Below, one piece after another: positions 45,717 to 56,188 of a stretch of DNA of 64,000 bases. Position numbers and translations under genes: made by a program. The notes beneath the pieces were generated by a model. That model did not search any database, had not been told where the DNA came from, and saw only the letters and a program-made list of their open reading frames with translations. The first letter of the stretch is position 1. Every line of letters starts with the position of its first letter. The stretch is taken from the NCBI GenBank assembly GCA_034509735.1, contig JACGWO010000010.1, forward strand, positions 17,931,193 to 17,995,192. Direction: 5' to 3'. Source of the DNA: Sesamum alatum (taxonomy: Eukaryota; Streptophyta; Magnoliopsida; Lamiales; Pedaliaceae).

Positions 45717-48323
45717 ATGTCTAAGAACCCACTATCAACCATTCTTGAGACAAACAAATTCAATGGAACAAATTACAACGACTGGTTGCGCAATCTCAGG
45801 ATAGTCCTAGATTACGAGAACCAAGGCTACGTCATGGACGAGCCTCTCCCTAGGACCTTACCGGAAGGATCCACGCCAGAAGAACGTGAGACGTTCGAGA
45901 CTTGGCATAAGGATAACCGGAAGGTCCGTAGCATCATACTTGCTTCGATGACCAATGAGATTCAGAAGCAATATGAAAGGCTAGACGATGTCCCTTCCAT
46001 TATGGCTCGCCTTAAGGATTGCTATGCAGTCCCGGACCGGCATACTAGGTATGTCGCGACCAAGGCGTTCTTTGGAACTAAAATGACAGAAGGATCCTCT
46101 GTACAAGAGCATGGGGTTAAAATGCTTACCCTAGTGGAAAAGCTCGAGGACCTAAAGGCAGGTCTCGATAACGAAACGTACATAGATGTGATCCTTCAGT
46201 CACTCCCACCCTCCTTCGACCAATTTATCGTCAACTATAACATGAATACACTTGAGAAGGGCATTCATGAGTTGATCAATATGTTGGTGCAATACGAGGC
46301 AACGACTAAGAAGTCCACGCCTTCGGTATTGTTTGGAGGTGCTTCAACTTCCAAGACGAAAGGCAAGGGTGCCGGACGTTGGAAAAAGAAGAAGGGGAAG
46401 GGAAAAGCCGTCATAGCAGCTACGAACACTCAGAGTGTTCCCATTGCCAAAGAGGGGAAAGGCAAAGGAAAGGGAAAGGTTGTCTCCAAGCAACAGTCAA
46501 AGGCATATGACATATGTATCAACTGCCGTGAGAAAGGGCATTGGAAGAGAGAGTGCCCCAAACTCTTCTCAAACCAAGGTATATTTGTGATTGAGGTTAA
46601 CATGGTCACTAATTCTGCCTCTTGGGTATTGGATACTGGTTGTGGAGCTCACATTTGCAATGATTTGCAGGTGCTGAAAAGAAGCAGAAAACTAAGTAGC
46701 GGGGACATGATCCTGAAGCTTGGAAATGGCAAGGCCATCTCGGCAGAAGCAGTAGGATCCGCCACTTTAGTAATTAGTGATACCATTAGCATAGAATTAG
46801 AGCAGGTTTATTTTGTACCTAGTATGATTAAGAACATCATTTCCATTCCATTGTTGGACAATAGTGGTTATGAGTTCAGAATCAATAAAAATTGCTTTTA
46901 TTTGATGAGGTGTGGAATTGCTCATCTACTTGGTACATTGCACAACGGGCTCTATATCTTGCAACAAACGAATTTCGTTCTTAACGCTCAACACAAACGG
47001 AAATTAGATAATAACGGGAACGCACGTCTGTGGCACGCTAGGCTAGGTCACATATCCCAAGATAGGATGAAAAGGTTGGTAGACTCAAAGAACCTAGAGG
47101 TTGGGGACTTGAGTGATCTACCAACTTGTGAGTCTTGTCTAAGAGGGAAAATGACCAAAAAGCCCTTTGTAGGACAAAGCAGGCTTGCCACAGGTCTGTT
47201 GGACTTGGTCCATACAGACGTATGTGGACCACTAAGGACGCAGGCTCGAGGTGGGTTCTCCTACTTCATAACCTTCACCGATGATCATTCACGGTACGGT
47301 TATGTTTTCCTGATGAGGTACAAGTCTGAAGCTCTTGAGAAGTTTAAAGAATTCAGGCTTGAAGTGGAGAACCAGACCAACTGCAAAATTAAAGTCCTAC
47401 GGTCAGACCGAGGCGGTGAATACCTTAGTGCCGAATTCCTAGATTATCTAAAAGAAAATGGTATAATATCGGAATGGACACCTCCCGGAACACCACAGTT
47501 AAATGGCGTCTCTGAAAGGAGGAACCGAACCCTGTTGGACATGGTTCGGTCCATGATGAGTTTTACCAAATTGCCCTTATCGTTTTGGGGTTATGCATTA
47601 GAAACGGCAGCCAAGTTGTTGAATTTGGCGCCTACCAGTGCATTGACCCAAACGCCATATGAAATATGGCACGGCAAGCCTGCGTCCTACAACTACTTGA
47701 AAGTGTGGGGTAGCCCCGCATACGTGAAGAGGTTAGTGGGAGATAAGCTAGAATCCAGGTCTAGCCTATGCAGGTTCGTTGGATACCCTAGAGAAACTGC
47801 GGGTTATTACTTTTATGACCCTTTGGAACAAAAGGTATTTGTTTCAAGGAATGCAGTATTCTTGGAGCAAGGCTTCCCGGAGGATATCCAACCTGATGAG
47901 CTGATCCTTGAGGAATCAAGTGATGGAACTCAGCCATCAGAAATAGCCGCGGAAACCTCACCAAGAGGATTCAGGATTAATGCACGGAGGGTTGACCAAC
48001 CTAGAGATGTCCAACATGCTAGGCATGAAGGACAACCTCAAGAAAGGCCACTCCCGGTCCCTGAACCGCCGGCTCCGATACAGTCAGCGCCCACAGTCAC
48101 CACTGACGTTCCCGTCCTCCGTAGGTCCACTAGAGAATCCAGACCTCCAGTGAGATATGGGTTTCTAGGTGCGACCGATCTTCTGGATAACGATCCTAAG
48201 ACATACGGGGAAGCGATGTCTGACATCGACTCTGGGAAATGGCTTGAGGCCATGAAAACCGAAATGGACTCCATGAGCGAGAAACCAAGTTTGGAGACTT
48301 GTAGATCCACCGAAAGGTGTTAA
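45717..48323 (+). CDS. Element E gag-protease-integrase polyprotein (868 codons)
   Basis: The longest open frame in the window. Gag capsid region is residues about 1-215, a Lys/Gly-rich linker about 215-262, and the zinc knuckle C267-x2-C-x4-H-x4-C280, which binds RNA. The aspartic protease active site DTG is at 306-308. Integrase zinc-binding residues are H440, H445, C471 and C474. The catalytic triad is D501, D564 and E600 with exactly 35 residues between the last two. The C-terminal region (KLESRSSLCRFVGYP, YYFYDPLEQKVF) and linker run to about 860. The ATG was chosen because the same start is shared by C, D and F. One extra A in GAGAAACC (about 48281-48285) shifts the frame, so the last residues are foreign and the frame stops at 48323. 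Without that base it would run on into RT. Family and order (PR-IN-RT-RH) are Ty1/copia. Confidence 0.93.
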   Translation: MSKNPLSTILETNKFNGTNYNDWLRNLRIVLDYENQGYVMDEPLPRTLPEGSTPEERETFETWHKDNRKVRSIILASMTNEIQKQYERLDDVPSIMARLKDCYAVPDRHTRYVATKAFFGTKMTEGSSVQEHGVKMLTLVEKLEDLKAGLDNETYIDVILQSLPPSFDQFIVNYNMNTLEKGIHELINMLVQYEATTKKSTPSVLFGGASTSKTKGKGAGRWKKKKGKGKAVIAATNTQSVPIAKEGKGKGKGKVVSKQQSKAYDICINCREKGHWKRECPKLFSNQGIFVIEVNMVTNSASWVLDTGCGAHICNDLQVLKRSRKLSSGDMILKLGNGKAISAEAVGSATLVISDTISIELEQVYFVPSMIKNIISIPLLDNSGYEFRINKNCFYLMRCGIAHLLGTLHNGLYILQQTNFVLNAQHKRKLDNNGNARLWHARLGHISQDRMKRLVDSKNLEVGDLSDLPTCESCLRGKMTKKPFVGQSRLATGLLDLVHTDVCGPLRTQARGGFSYFITFTDDHSRYGYVFLMRYKSEALEKFKEFRLEVENQTNCKIKVLRSDRGGEYLSAEFLDYLKENGIISEWTPPGTPQLNGVSERRNRTLLDMVRSMMSFTKLPLSFWGYALETAAKLLNLAPTSALTQTPYEIWHGKPASYNYLKVWGSPAYVKRLVGDKLESRSSLCRFVGYPRETAGYYFYDPLEQKVFVSRNAVFLEQGFPEDIQPDELILEESSDGTQPSEIAAETSPRGFRINARRVDQPRDVQHARHEGQPQERPLPVPEPPAPIQSAPTVTTDVPVLRRSTRESRPPVRYGFLGATDLLDNDPKTYGEAMSDIDSGKWLEAMKTEMDSMSEKPSLETCRSTERC

Positions 48324-48327
48324 GCCA

Positions 48328-49767
48328 GTGGGCTGTAAGTGGGTCTACAAGCGCAAACTCGGCGTTGATGGAGAAGTCACAACCTTTAAGGCTAGGCTTG
48401 TAGCTAAGGGATACACTCAACGACCCGAGGTCGATTTTGAGGATACCTACTCGCCAGTAGCCATGGCTAAGTCCATACGGATCCTGCTTGCCATAGCAGC
48501 ATGGTATGACTATGAAATATGGCAGATGGACGTGAAAACGGCCTTCCTCAACGGTTTCGTTGAAGAAGAGATCTATATGGATCAGCCGGAGGGTTTCACG
48601 GTCACTGGAGAAGAACAGAAGGTCTGTCGTCTCCAGAAGTCCATCTATGGCCTCAAACAAGCATCCCGAAGTTGGAACATTCGATTTGATGAAGTAATAC
48701 GGGGATATGACTTCATCAAAAACGAATCCGACCCTTGTGTATACAAGAAGGTCAGTGGGAGCTCTATAGTGTTCCTAGTGCTTTACGTGGATGACATTCT
48801 GCTCATTGGTAATGACGTCAGAATGTTAGGAAACACAAAAGCATGGTTGTCAACCAAGTTTTCCATGAAGGACTTGGGTGAAGCCTACTACATCCTAGGC
48901 ATCCAGATTGTCAGGGACAGATCTAAAAGGATGTTAGGGCTCACCCAAAACTCGTATATGGAGAAAGTCCTAAAGAGATATCGAATGGACAACTCCAAAC
49001 GAGGATTCCTTCCAATGAGGCATGGGATCAAGTTGTCCAAGAAGCAGTCCCCGCAGACTGATGAGGAACTTGAAATGATGAAAGTCATCCCCTATTCTTC
49101 TGCCGTAGGTAGCATCCAATATGCGGTCCATTGCACCAGGCCTGACATTGCATACGCTTTGAGCGTGACAAGCAGATATCAGTCCTGTGCAGGAGAGGCA
49201 CATTGGAATGCCGTTAAGGGCATCCTTAAGTACCTTAGGAGGACTAAGGAAATGTTCTTGGTCTATGGCAATGGAGAACTTATTCTGGAAGGCTTTAGCG
49301 ACGCTAGCTTCCAGTCTGATGACGATGATGCCAAGTCTCAATCGGGATATGTATTCAAACTCAACGGAGGAGTAGTGGCTTGGAAAAGTTCCAAGCAAGC
49401 AACCACTGCTGACTCCACCACTGAGGCTGAATACATAGCAGCTTCAGAAGCTGCTAAGGAAGCGGTTTGGATGAGAAACTACATCCAAGAGTTGGGTGTG
49501 GTGCCTAGCATCGCCGAGCCCGTTGTCATCTTCTGTGATAACAACGGTGCAATAGCGCAAGCAAAGGAACCGAGATCTCATCACCGTTCCAAACACATTC
49601 TTAGACGCTACCATCTTCTTAGAGAAATGGTAGGAAGAGGTGACGTTCGGATGGACCGAGTCAACTCAGCAGACAACAAAGACCCGCTGACAAAGCCTAT
49701 GTCGCAGAGTGCTCATACGCAACATCTTGAGAAGATGGGGATTAGGCATATGGGTGATTGGCTTTAA
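48328..49767 (+). CDS. Element E reverse transcriptase / RNase H (479 codons, +1 frame)
   Basis: Continuation of the polyprotein after the one-base shift. RT opens with CKWVYKRKLG and ARLVAKGYTQRP. Catalytic aspartates are D68 in MDVKTAFLNG and D155-D156 in YVDD. Then come SIYGLKQASRSW, LGIQIVRDRSKRMLG, GFLPMRHGIKLS and CTRPDIAYALSVTSRYQ. RNase H follows: D325 in GFSDASF, then the Glu of DSTTEAEY, the Asp of FCDNNGAIA, and the end at MGDWL. All catalytic residues are present. The final LTKP block has a 6-base deletion beside it (NKDPLTKP where C has NTADPLTKP), in frame. The natural product would be the joined polyprotein; the start here is not a real initiation site. Confidence 0.93.
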   Translation: MGCKWVYKRKLGVDGEVTTFKARLVAKGYTQRPEVDFEDTYSPVAMAKSIRILLAIAAWYDYEIWQMDVKTAFLNGFVEEEIYMDQPEGFTVTGEEQKVCRLQKSIYGLKQASRSWNIRFDEVIRGYDFIKNESDPCVYKKVSGSSIVFLVLYVDDILLIGNDVRMLGNTKAWLSTKFSMKDLGEAYYILGIQIVRDRSKRMLGLTQNSYMEKVLKRYRMDNSKRGFLPMRHGIKLSKKQSPQTDEELEMMKVIPYSSAVGSIQYAVHCTRPDIAYALSVTSRYQSCAGEAHWNAVKGILKYLRRTKEMFLVYGNGELILEGFSDASFQSDDDDAKSQSGYVFKLNGGVVAWKSSKQATTADSTTEAEYIAASEAAKEAVWMRNYIQELGVVPSIAEPVVIFCDNNGAIAQAKEPRSHHRSKHILRRYHLLREMVGRGDVRMDRVNSADNKDPLTKPMSQSAHTQHLEKMGIRHMGDWL

Positions 49768-49772
49768 AGGTC

Positions 49773-49783
49773 AAGTGGGAGAT
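49773..49783 (+). other. Polypurine tract of element E
   Basis: AAGTGGGAGAT directly before the 3' LTR. Confidence 0.9.
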
Positions 49784-51764
49784 TGTTAGAATAGGTGACC
49801 ATGTAAGCCAATTTTGGCGGGTATATGTAACCTATGTCTAGACAATTATAGGTGTTTGATAAATCATTAATGAATAAAGAAGTGAATTTCATTTGGCATC
49901 ACTTTGTTTGTGTTCACTTATATTTGTTTTCCATATCTGTTCACTACGCAAACAAAGCCCACGGACTGAGAATCAATTTCGGGGACTGGGACTACGCTTG
50001 GAGGTAGGTCCATGGAATCAGTCTTCCCGAATCAGTCCGGAAATCTCCAAGTCAAGGAATCCCGAAAATGGGTACCGGGATTCCATTTGAGACTTGCACT
50101 AAGCACCTGCTGTCGTGTTTCATCGACGGGTGACGAGGGTCGTCTAAGCAGTGTTAGTGGGTTAGCATGCGAGGACGCAGCTGACTGAGGTGACTCGCGG
50201 GAACCGTCTTACGGAGGACCTTGAGTATGGTCAGCAAGGTATGACGTGTATTCCCGGTTCCAACGGTACAGGTCAAGTCCTTTGACTTGAGGAATTGCTG
50301 AGTTTACCTGTACATCAGGGCTGTATCTTAGATATGGTGAGAGATTGCCAGAATTCTCTTTGGTAGTCATAAGCCATGTCTAGTGCAGTTCTGGTGTGCA
50401 AAGTGACAGTAGTTTCCAAGAAAGGATCTGTCTCCTGTCAATAGGTTTTGGCAGTTGAGTCTCATGTATACTCTAGGTCTTGTCCCTAAAACTGTGGCCA
50501 CAGTGACTGAACAGAAGGGAAGGATTCCCTTGCGGCGTTTAGTGAGGACAGACCGACACTTAGGTCCAAAATGGGTACCTGCATTTTCCGTGCCCTAGAC
50601 TCTAAGTGATGAGACCGAAGACAGAAGGACAAGTGTACTGTTAGAGCCTAAATGTTCATCCCTTTATATTTCACCTAGTCTCTAGTGTCATGGACCGTTG
50701 CTAGATGGCCACCCATGGTAACGGAAGGATTCTAGGAATCCGACCAAGTCTAGCTGAAAGGTGAACCTAAAGAGTCACACACTATCCACACACATTTAGA
50801 TATTTAATTAGGAATTAAATATTGGAGTGAAGGAATGATTAAATTGGATTTAATCGGGTCCTTTATTTTTCTTGGAGAAATAATTCCTTCTATTAGATAT
50901 AAGGAATTAAATTGATAAATTAGATTTATCAAAGGGATTTATTTAATGGGCTTAAAATAATATTTATATTTATTTTAGCCTCTTGGAAATATTTAAATAG
51001 GTTTTAAATATTCCATTAAATTAAATTAAATCAACGGTTGAGATCAATGGGAGAGATGGATGGCTAGGATTGTTTTGACTAGGTCAAAACACTACTTTGA
51101 CTAGGACTTTGACTAGGTCAAAATCCTAGTCAAATTAGAGTTCTTAAAAGAGGAGTTTAAAGAGGATTAAAACTCCTCTTCTATATAAACCCCTAGCATC
51201 CTACAAGTTGAAGGATGATGAATCTCCAACACACACACAACTCGGCTCTCTCTCTCCCTCTATCTCGTCCGCCCTCTCTCTCTCACACACTCCAAGAAAA
51301 TTATTTTCTTTGTTCTCTTGTTCTTGGAACATTAGAACTTGATGAATCAATACCGTTAATTCATAACGTGTTGTTGATTCATCCACTCCAAAATATAAAC
51401 TTGTTCGTTGCTAGCACGACGTGCAAGATACGTGGGTGGATCGTGTGTCACGATTTGGAGGGTCTCAAGAACGAGATCTTGGTGCAAAACGGGGAACAAC
51501 GCGTGTAGCCGTTGAAGACGAAAACGACAACGGGTAGGTCTCGTTTATGATTTTCGTCCTCTTTTATTTTCTACCCTATGGCCTCCATGATATGTTATAT
51601 GTGATTTATTCATGAGATACACCGAACACCCGGGAAATTTCAAAGGCACACCCTTTGAAACGTGTTTTAATTTAAAAGCATGTTTAAATTCCGCATTTAT
51701 TTTTTTTAATTATACCGCGCTTCCGCATTCGCGCTTTTCCCGGGACAATCCACAATTCCGTTCA
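49784..51764 (+). repeat. Element E 3' LTR
   Basis: TGTTAGAATAGG...ATTCCGTTCA. W-box cluster at 51074-51136, TATATAAA at 51182-51189. The AC repeat after it is 10 bp shorter than in the 5' LTR. Followed by the TSD GTCAG. Confidence 0.95.
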
Positions 51765-51769
51765 GTCAG

Positions 51770-53451
51770 CGCCCACAGTCACCACTGACGTTCCCGTTCT
51801 CCGTAGGTCCACAAGAGAGTCCAGACCTCCAATGAGATATGGCTTTCTAGGTGCGACCGATCTTTTGGATAACGATCCTAAGACTTATGGAGAAGCGATG
51901 TCTGACATCGACTCCGGGAAATGGCTTGAGGCCATGAAAGCCGAAATGGACTCCATGAGCGAGAACCAAGTTTGGAGTCTCGTAGATCCACCGAAAGGTG
52001 TTAAGCCAGTGGGCTGTAAGTGGGTCTACAAGCGCAAACTTGGCGTTGATGGAGAAGTCACAACCTTTAAGGCTAGGCTTGTAGCTAAGGGATACACTCA
52101 ACGACCCGGGGTCGATTTTAAGGATACCTACTCGCCAGTAGCCATGGCTAAGTCCATTCGGATTCTGCTCGCCATAGCAGCATGGTATGACTATGAGATG
52201 TGGCAGATGGACGTGAAAACGGCCTTCCTCAACGGTTTCGTTGAAGAAGAGATCTATATGGATCAGCCGCAGGGTTTCACGGTCACTGGAGAAGAACAGA
52301 AAGTCTGTCGTCTCCAGAAGTCCATCTATGGCCTCAAACAAGCCTCCCGAAGTTGGAACATTCGCTTTGATGAAGTAATACGGGGTTATGACTTCATCAA
52401 AAACGAATCCGACCCTTGTGTATACAAGAAGGTCAGTGGGAGCTCAATAGTGTTCCTAGTGCTTTATGTGGATGACATTCTGCTCATTGGTAATGACGTT
52501 AGAATATTAGGAAACACAAAAGCATGGTTATCAACCCAGTTTTCCATGAAGGACTTGGGTGAAGCCTCCTACATCCTAGGCATCCAGATCGTCAGGGACA
52601 GATCTAAAAGGATGTTAGGACTCACCCAAAACTCGTATATGGAGAAAGTCCTAAAGAGATATCGAATGGACAACTCCAAACGAGGATTCCTTCCAATGAG
52701 GCATGGGATCAAGTTATCCAAGAAACAGTCCCCACAGACTGATGAAGAACTTGAAAGGATGAAAATCATCCCCTATGCTTCTGCCATAGGTAGCATCCAA
52801 TATGCGGTCCACTGCACTAGGCCTGACATTGCATACGCTTTGAGCGTGACAAGCAGATATCAGTCCTGCGCAGGAGAAGCACATTGGAATGCTGTTAAGG
52901 GCATCCTTAAGTACCTAAGGAGGACTAAGGAGATGTTCTTAGTATATGGCAATGGAGAACTAATTCTGGAAGGCTTTAGCGACGCTAGCTTCCAGTCTGA
53001 TGATGATGATGCCAAGTCTCAATCGGGGTACGTATTCAAACTCAATGGAGGAGTAGTAGCTTGGAAAAGTTCCAAGCAAGCAACCATTGCTGACTCCACC
53101 ACAGAGGCTGAATACATAGCAGCTTCAGAAGCTGCTAAGGAAGTGGTTTGGATGAGAAACTACATCCAAGAGTTTGGTGTGGTGCCTAGCATCGCCGAGC
53201 CCGTTGTCATCTTCTGTGATAACAACGGCGCTATAGCGCAAGCAAAGGAACCGAGATCTCATCACCGTTCCAAACATATTCTTAGACGCTACCATCTTCT
53301 TAGAGAAATGGTAGGAAGAGGTGACATCCGGATGGACAGAGTCAACTCGGCAGACAACACAGCAGACCCGCTGACAAAGCCTATGTCGCAGAGCGCTCAT
53401 ACGCAACATCTTGAGAAGATGGGGATTAAGCATATGGGCAATTGGCTTTAA
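51770..53451 (+). pseudogene. Element C reverse transcriptase / RNase H half
   Basis: Pol of C resumes after E. The frame is open to TAA at 53449-53451 (539 codons from the first ATG at 51832). RT has ARLVAKGYTQRPG, MDVKTAFLNG and LYVDDILLIG. RNase H has GFSDASFQ, DSTTEAEYIAA, FCDNNGAIAQ and KHILRRYH, ending MGNWL. All catalytic residues seen in E are present. It is separated from its gag, protease and integrase by 20.8 kb of E and D, so it has no normal expression. ATG 51832 lies in the linker and is not a natural start. Confidence 0.92.
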
Positions 53452-53456
53452 AGGTC

Positions 53457-53467
53457 AAGTGGGAGAT
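53457..53467 (+). other. Polypurine tract of element C
   Basis: AAGTGGGAGAT directly before the 3' LTR. Confidence 0.9.
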
Positions 53468-55465
53468 TGTTAGAATAGGTGACCATGTAAGCCAATTTTG
53501 GCAGTCATATGTAACCTATGTCTAGACAATTCTTTGGTATTTGATAAAAACATTTATGAATAAAGAAGTTAAAATTCATATGGCAATACTTTGTTTACGT
53601 TCACTTATCTGCATTTACATTTCTGTTCACTACGCAAACAAAGTCCACGGACTGAGAAATGATTTCGGGGACTGGGACTACGCTTGGAGGTAGGTCCATG
53701 AAATCAGTCTTACCGAATCAGTCCGGAAATCTCCAAGTCAAGGAATCCCGAAAATGGGTACCGGGATTCCCTTTGAGACTTGCACTAAGCATCTGCTATC
53801 GTATTTCATCGACGGGTGACGAAGGTCGTCTAAGCAGTGTTAGTGGGTCAACGTGCTAGGAAGCAGCTGACTGAGGTGACTCACGGGAATCGTCTTACGG
53901 AGGACCTTGAGTACGGTCAGTAAGGTATGACGTGTATTCCCGGTTCCAACAGTACAGGCCAAGTCCTTTGACTTGAGGAACTGCTGAGTTTACCTGTGCA
54001 TCAGGTCTGTATCTTAGATATGGTGAGAGATTGCCAAAAATACTCTTGAGTAGTCATAAGCCATGTCTAGTGCAGCTCGGGTGTACAAAGTGACAGTAGT
54101 TTCCAAGAAAGGATCTGTCTCCTGTCAAAAGGTGTTGACAGTTGAGTCTCATGTATGCTCTGTGTCTTGTCCCTGAAATCTGTGGCCACAGTAACTGAAC
54201 AGAAGGGAAAGGTTTCCCTTGCGGCGTTTAGTAAGGACAGACCGACACTTAGGTCCAAAATGGGTACCTGCTTTTTTCGTGCCCTAGACTCTAAGTGATG
54301 AGACCGAAGACAGAAGGACAAGTGTACTGTTAGAGCCTAAATGTTCATCCCCGAATATTTCACCTAGTCTCTAGTGCCATGGATCGTTGCTAGATGGCCA
54401 CCCATGGTAACGGGCGGATTCTAGGAATCCGACCAAGTCTAGCTGAATGGTGAACCTAAAAAGTCACACACTATCCACACACACTTAGTATTTAATTTGG
54501 AATTAAATATTGGAGTAAAGGAATGATTAAATTAGATTTAATCGGGTCCTATATTTTCTTGGAGAAATTAATTCCTTCTATTTGATAAAGGGAATTAAAT
54601 TAATAAATAGGATTTATTAAAAAGGTTGATTTAATGGGCTTAGAATAAATTATAATATTTATTTATTATATTATATTTATTCTTTTAGCCTTTTGGAATA
54701 TTTAATAGGATTTAAATATTCCATTAAATTAAAATCAACGGTTGAGATGGAAAGGGGAGATGGAAGGCTAGGATTCGTTTGACTAGGTCAAACACTAGTT
54801 TGACTAGGACTTTGACTAGGTCAAAATCCTAGTCAAATTAGGTTACTTAGAGTTTGAGTTTAAAGAGGATTAAACTCTTCCTCTATATAAACCTCTAGCA
54901 TTCCAACATTTGTGAGATGATGATTCTTGAAAACACACACAACACACACTCTCCCCTTCTCCTATCTCTCGTCCGCCCCCTCTCTCTCCTCCAAGAAAAT
55001 ATTTCTTAGTTCTTTTTGTTCTTGGAACATTAAGAACTTAGACGAACCAATACCGTTAATTGATCACGTGTTATTGATTCGTCCACTCCAAAATTTATAC
55101 ACTTGTTCGTTGCTAGCACGACGTGCAAGATACGTGGGTGGATCGTGTGTCACGATTTGGAGGATCTCAAGAACGAGGTCTTGGTGCAAAACGGGGAACA
55201 ACGCGAGTAGCAGTTGAAGACGAAAACGACAACGGGTAGGTCTCGTTTAAGATTTTCGTCCCTCTTTAATTTTCAACTCTATGGCCTCCATGATTTCTTT
55301 ATTAGTTTTATAATCATGAGATACACCGAACGCCCGGGAACCTCAAGGGTACACCCCTTGAGCGTGTTCTTTTAAATTAAAAGCATGCCTTTTATTTTTG
55401 TATGTTTATTTTTACCGCGCTTCCGCATTCGCGCAATTCCCGGGACGATCCACCGATTTCTTTCA
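53468..55465 (+). repeat. Element C 3' LTR
   Basis: TGTTAGAATAGG...GATTTCTTTCA. W-box cluster at about 54779-54840, TATA box within 54883-54891, complete U5 stems. Followed by TSD ATCAT (55466-55470). Confidence 0.95.
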
Positions 55466-55470
55466 ATCAT

Positions 55471-56174
55471 CCCATGTTGATTCCATCAACTCACATAACA
55501 CAATTATTCCAAATAATCATGCATAAATAACCAATGGATATTCCAAATACCCAAGTGATGTCCAACATCACAAAAGCATAAACATACAAATAATATGCAA
55601 AATTCAAATTTCAAATTTAATGGACATTTTAAACAATGCATCCCATGCATGTATTAATCCCAAATTAATTAAGCAAATTTAATTCAACGAATAATCCAAT
55701 TATTCCAAAATCAAAAATGCAAAATTAACATATTTTCAAAATATTGTGCAGAAAATACAGAAAATCAAATTTTCCAGAAAAAAGTCGAAAAACGGCACAA
55801 AACGGCCCAGCCATTTGTGTCGGCCGGCCGACCGCGCGCGCAGGCAGCAAGCCTGCGCGCCCTGCGCGCGCACGCTCTGTGCCGTGCGCTGGCCTCGGCC
55901 AGCAGCGCACAGCACGTGCGCGCGGCCGCTGCCGTCCGAAGCAATTTTTTTTTTTTTTCAAAACTGTTTCAGCATAATAACAGTAATATTATTCTGAAAA
56001 TAAGCATGCAATTGTAGATCCAATCTAACAAAATAAAGCATGCCAAAAGTCCATTAAATCCAAACAATTGAATTATCATATTACTCATATATTCATATAA
56101 TCTAACATGCCAATAAAGCCATTAAAAGCAAGTAGATCATGCCACATAGATCTATGCCCCTTACATCGAACCGG
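55471..56174 (-). other. Element F leader, part next to the PBS
   Basis: AT-rich untranslated leader with a short CpG-rich block at about 55812-55935, the counterpart of the arrays in C, D and E. A poly-T run (about 55946-55958) flanks it. The text after the block (minus strand, ATGGCTGGGCCGTTTT) matches H at 12591-12606, so F and H share a leader subtype without the telobox pair. ORFs of 66-83 codons here are compositional. Confidence 0.78.
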
Positions 56175-56186
56175 GCTCTGATACCA
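56175..56186 (-). other. Primer-binding site of element F
   Basis: The complement reads TGGTATCAGAGC, two bases from the 5' LTR. Confidence 0.93.
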
Positions 56187-56188
56187 CT

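Larger units (their letters stand above)
30971..51764 (+). mobile_element. Element E: near-intact copia element, split by D
   Basis: TSD GTCAG lies at 30966-30970 and 51765-51769, in the pol linker of C. The 5' LTR is 30971-32624 plus 43092-43426, and the 3' LTR 49784-51764. PBS 43428-43439, leader 43427-45716, coding 45717-49767, PPT 49773-49783. By eye its LTRs differ at about 11 sites plus a 10-bp AC-repeat indel. It would be about 10.3 kb without D. The coding region is complete except for one extra base near 48284. Confidence 0.95.
25030..55465 (+). mobile_element. Element C: copia element interrupted by E
   Basis: TSD ATCAT lies at 25025-25029 and 55466-55470. LTRs 25030-27025 and 53468-55465 (1996 and 1998 bp) differ at roughly two dozen sites by eye. 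PBS 27027-27038, CpG-rich leader, gag from 28975, pol to 30970, then after E (30971-51764) from 51770 to 53451, and PPT 53457-53467. Without the nest it would be about 9.6 kb. It carries a gag deletion, a stop in the zinc knuckle, a protease frameshift and a stop after the integrase. It sits in the leader of F. Confidence 0.95.
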
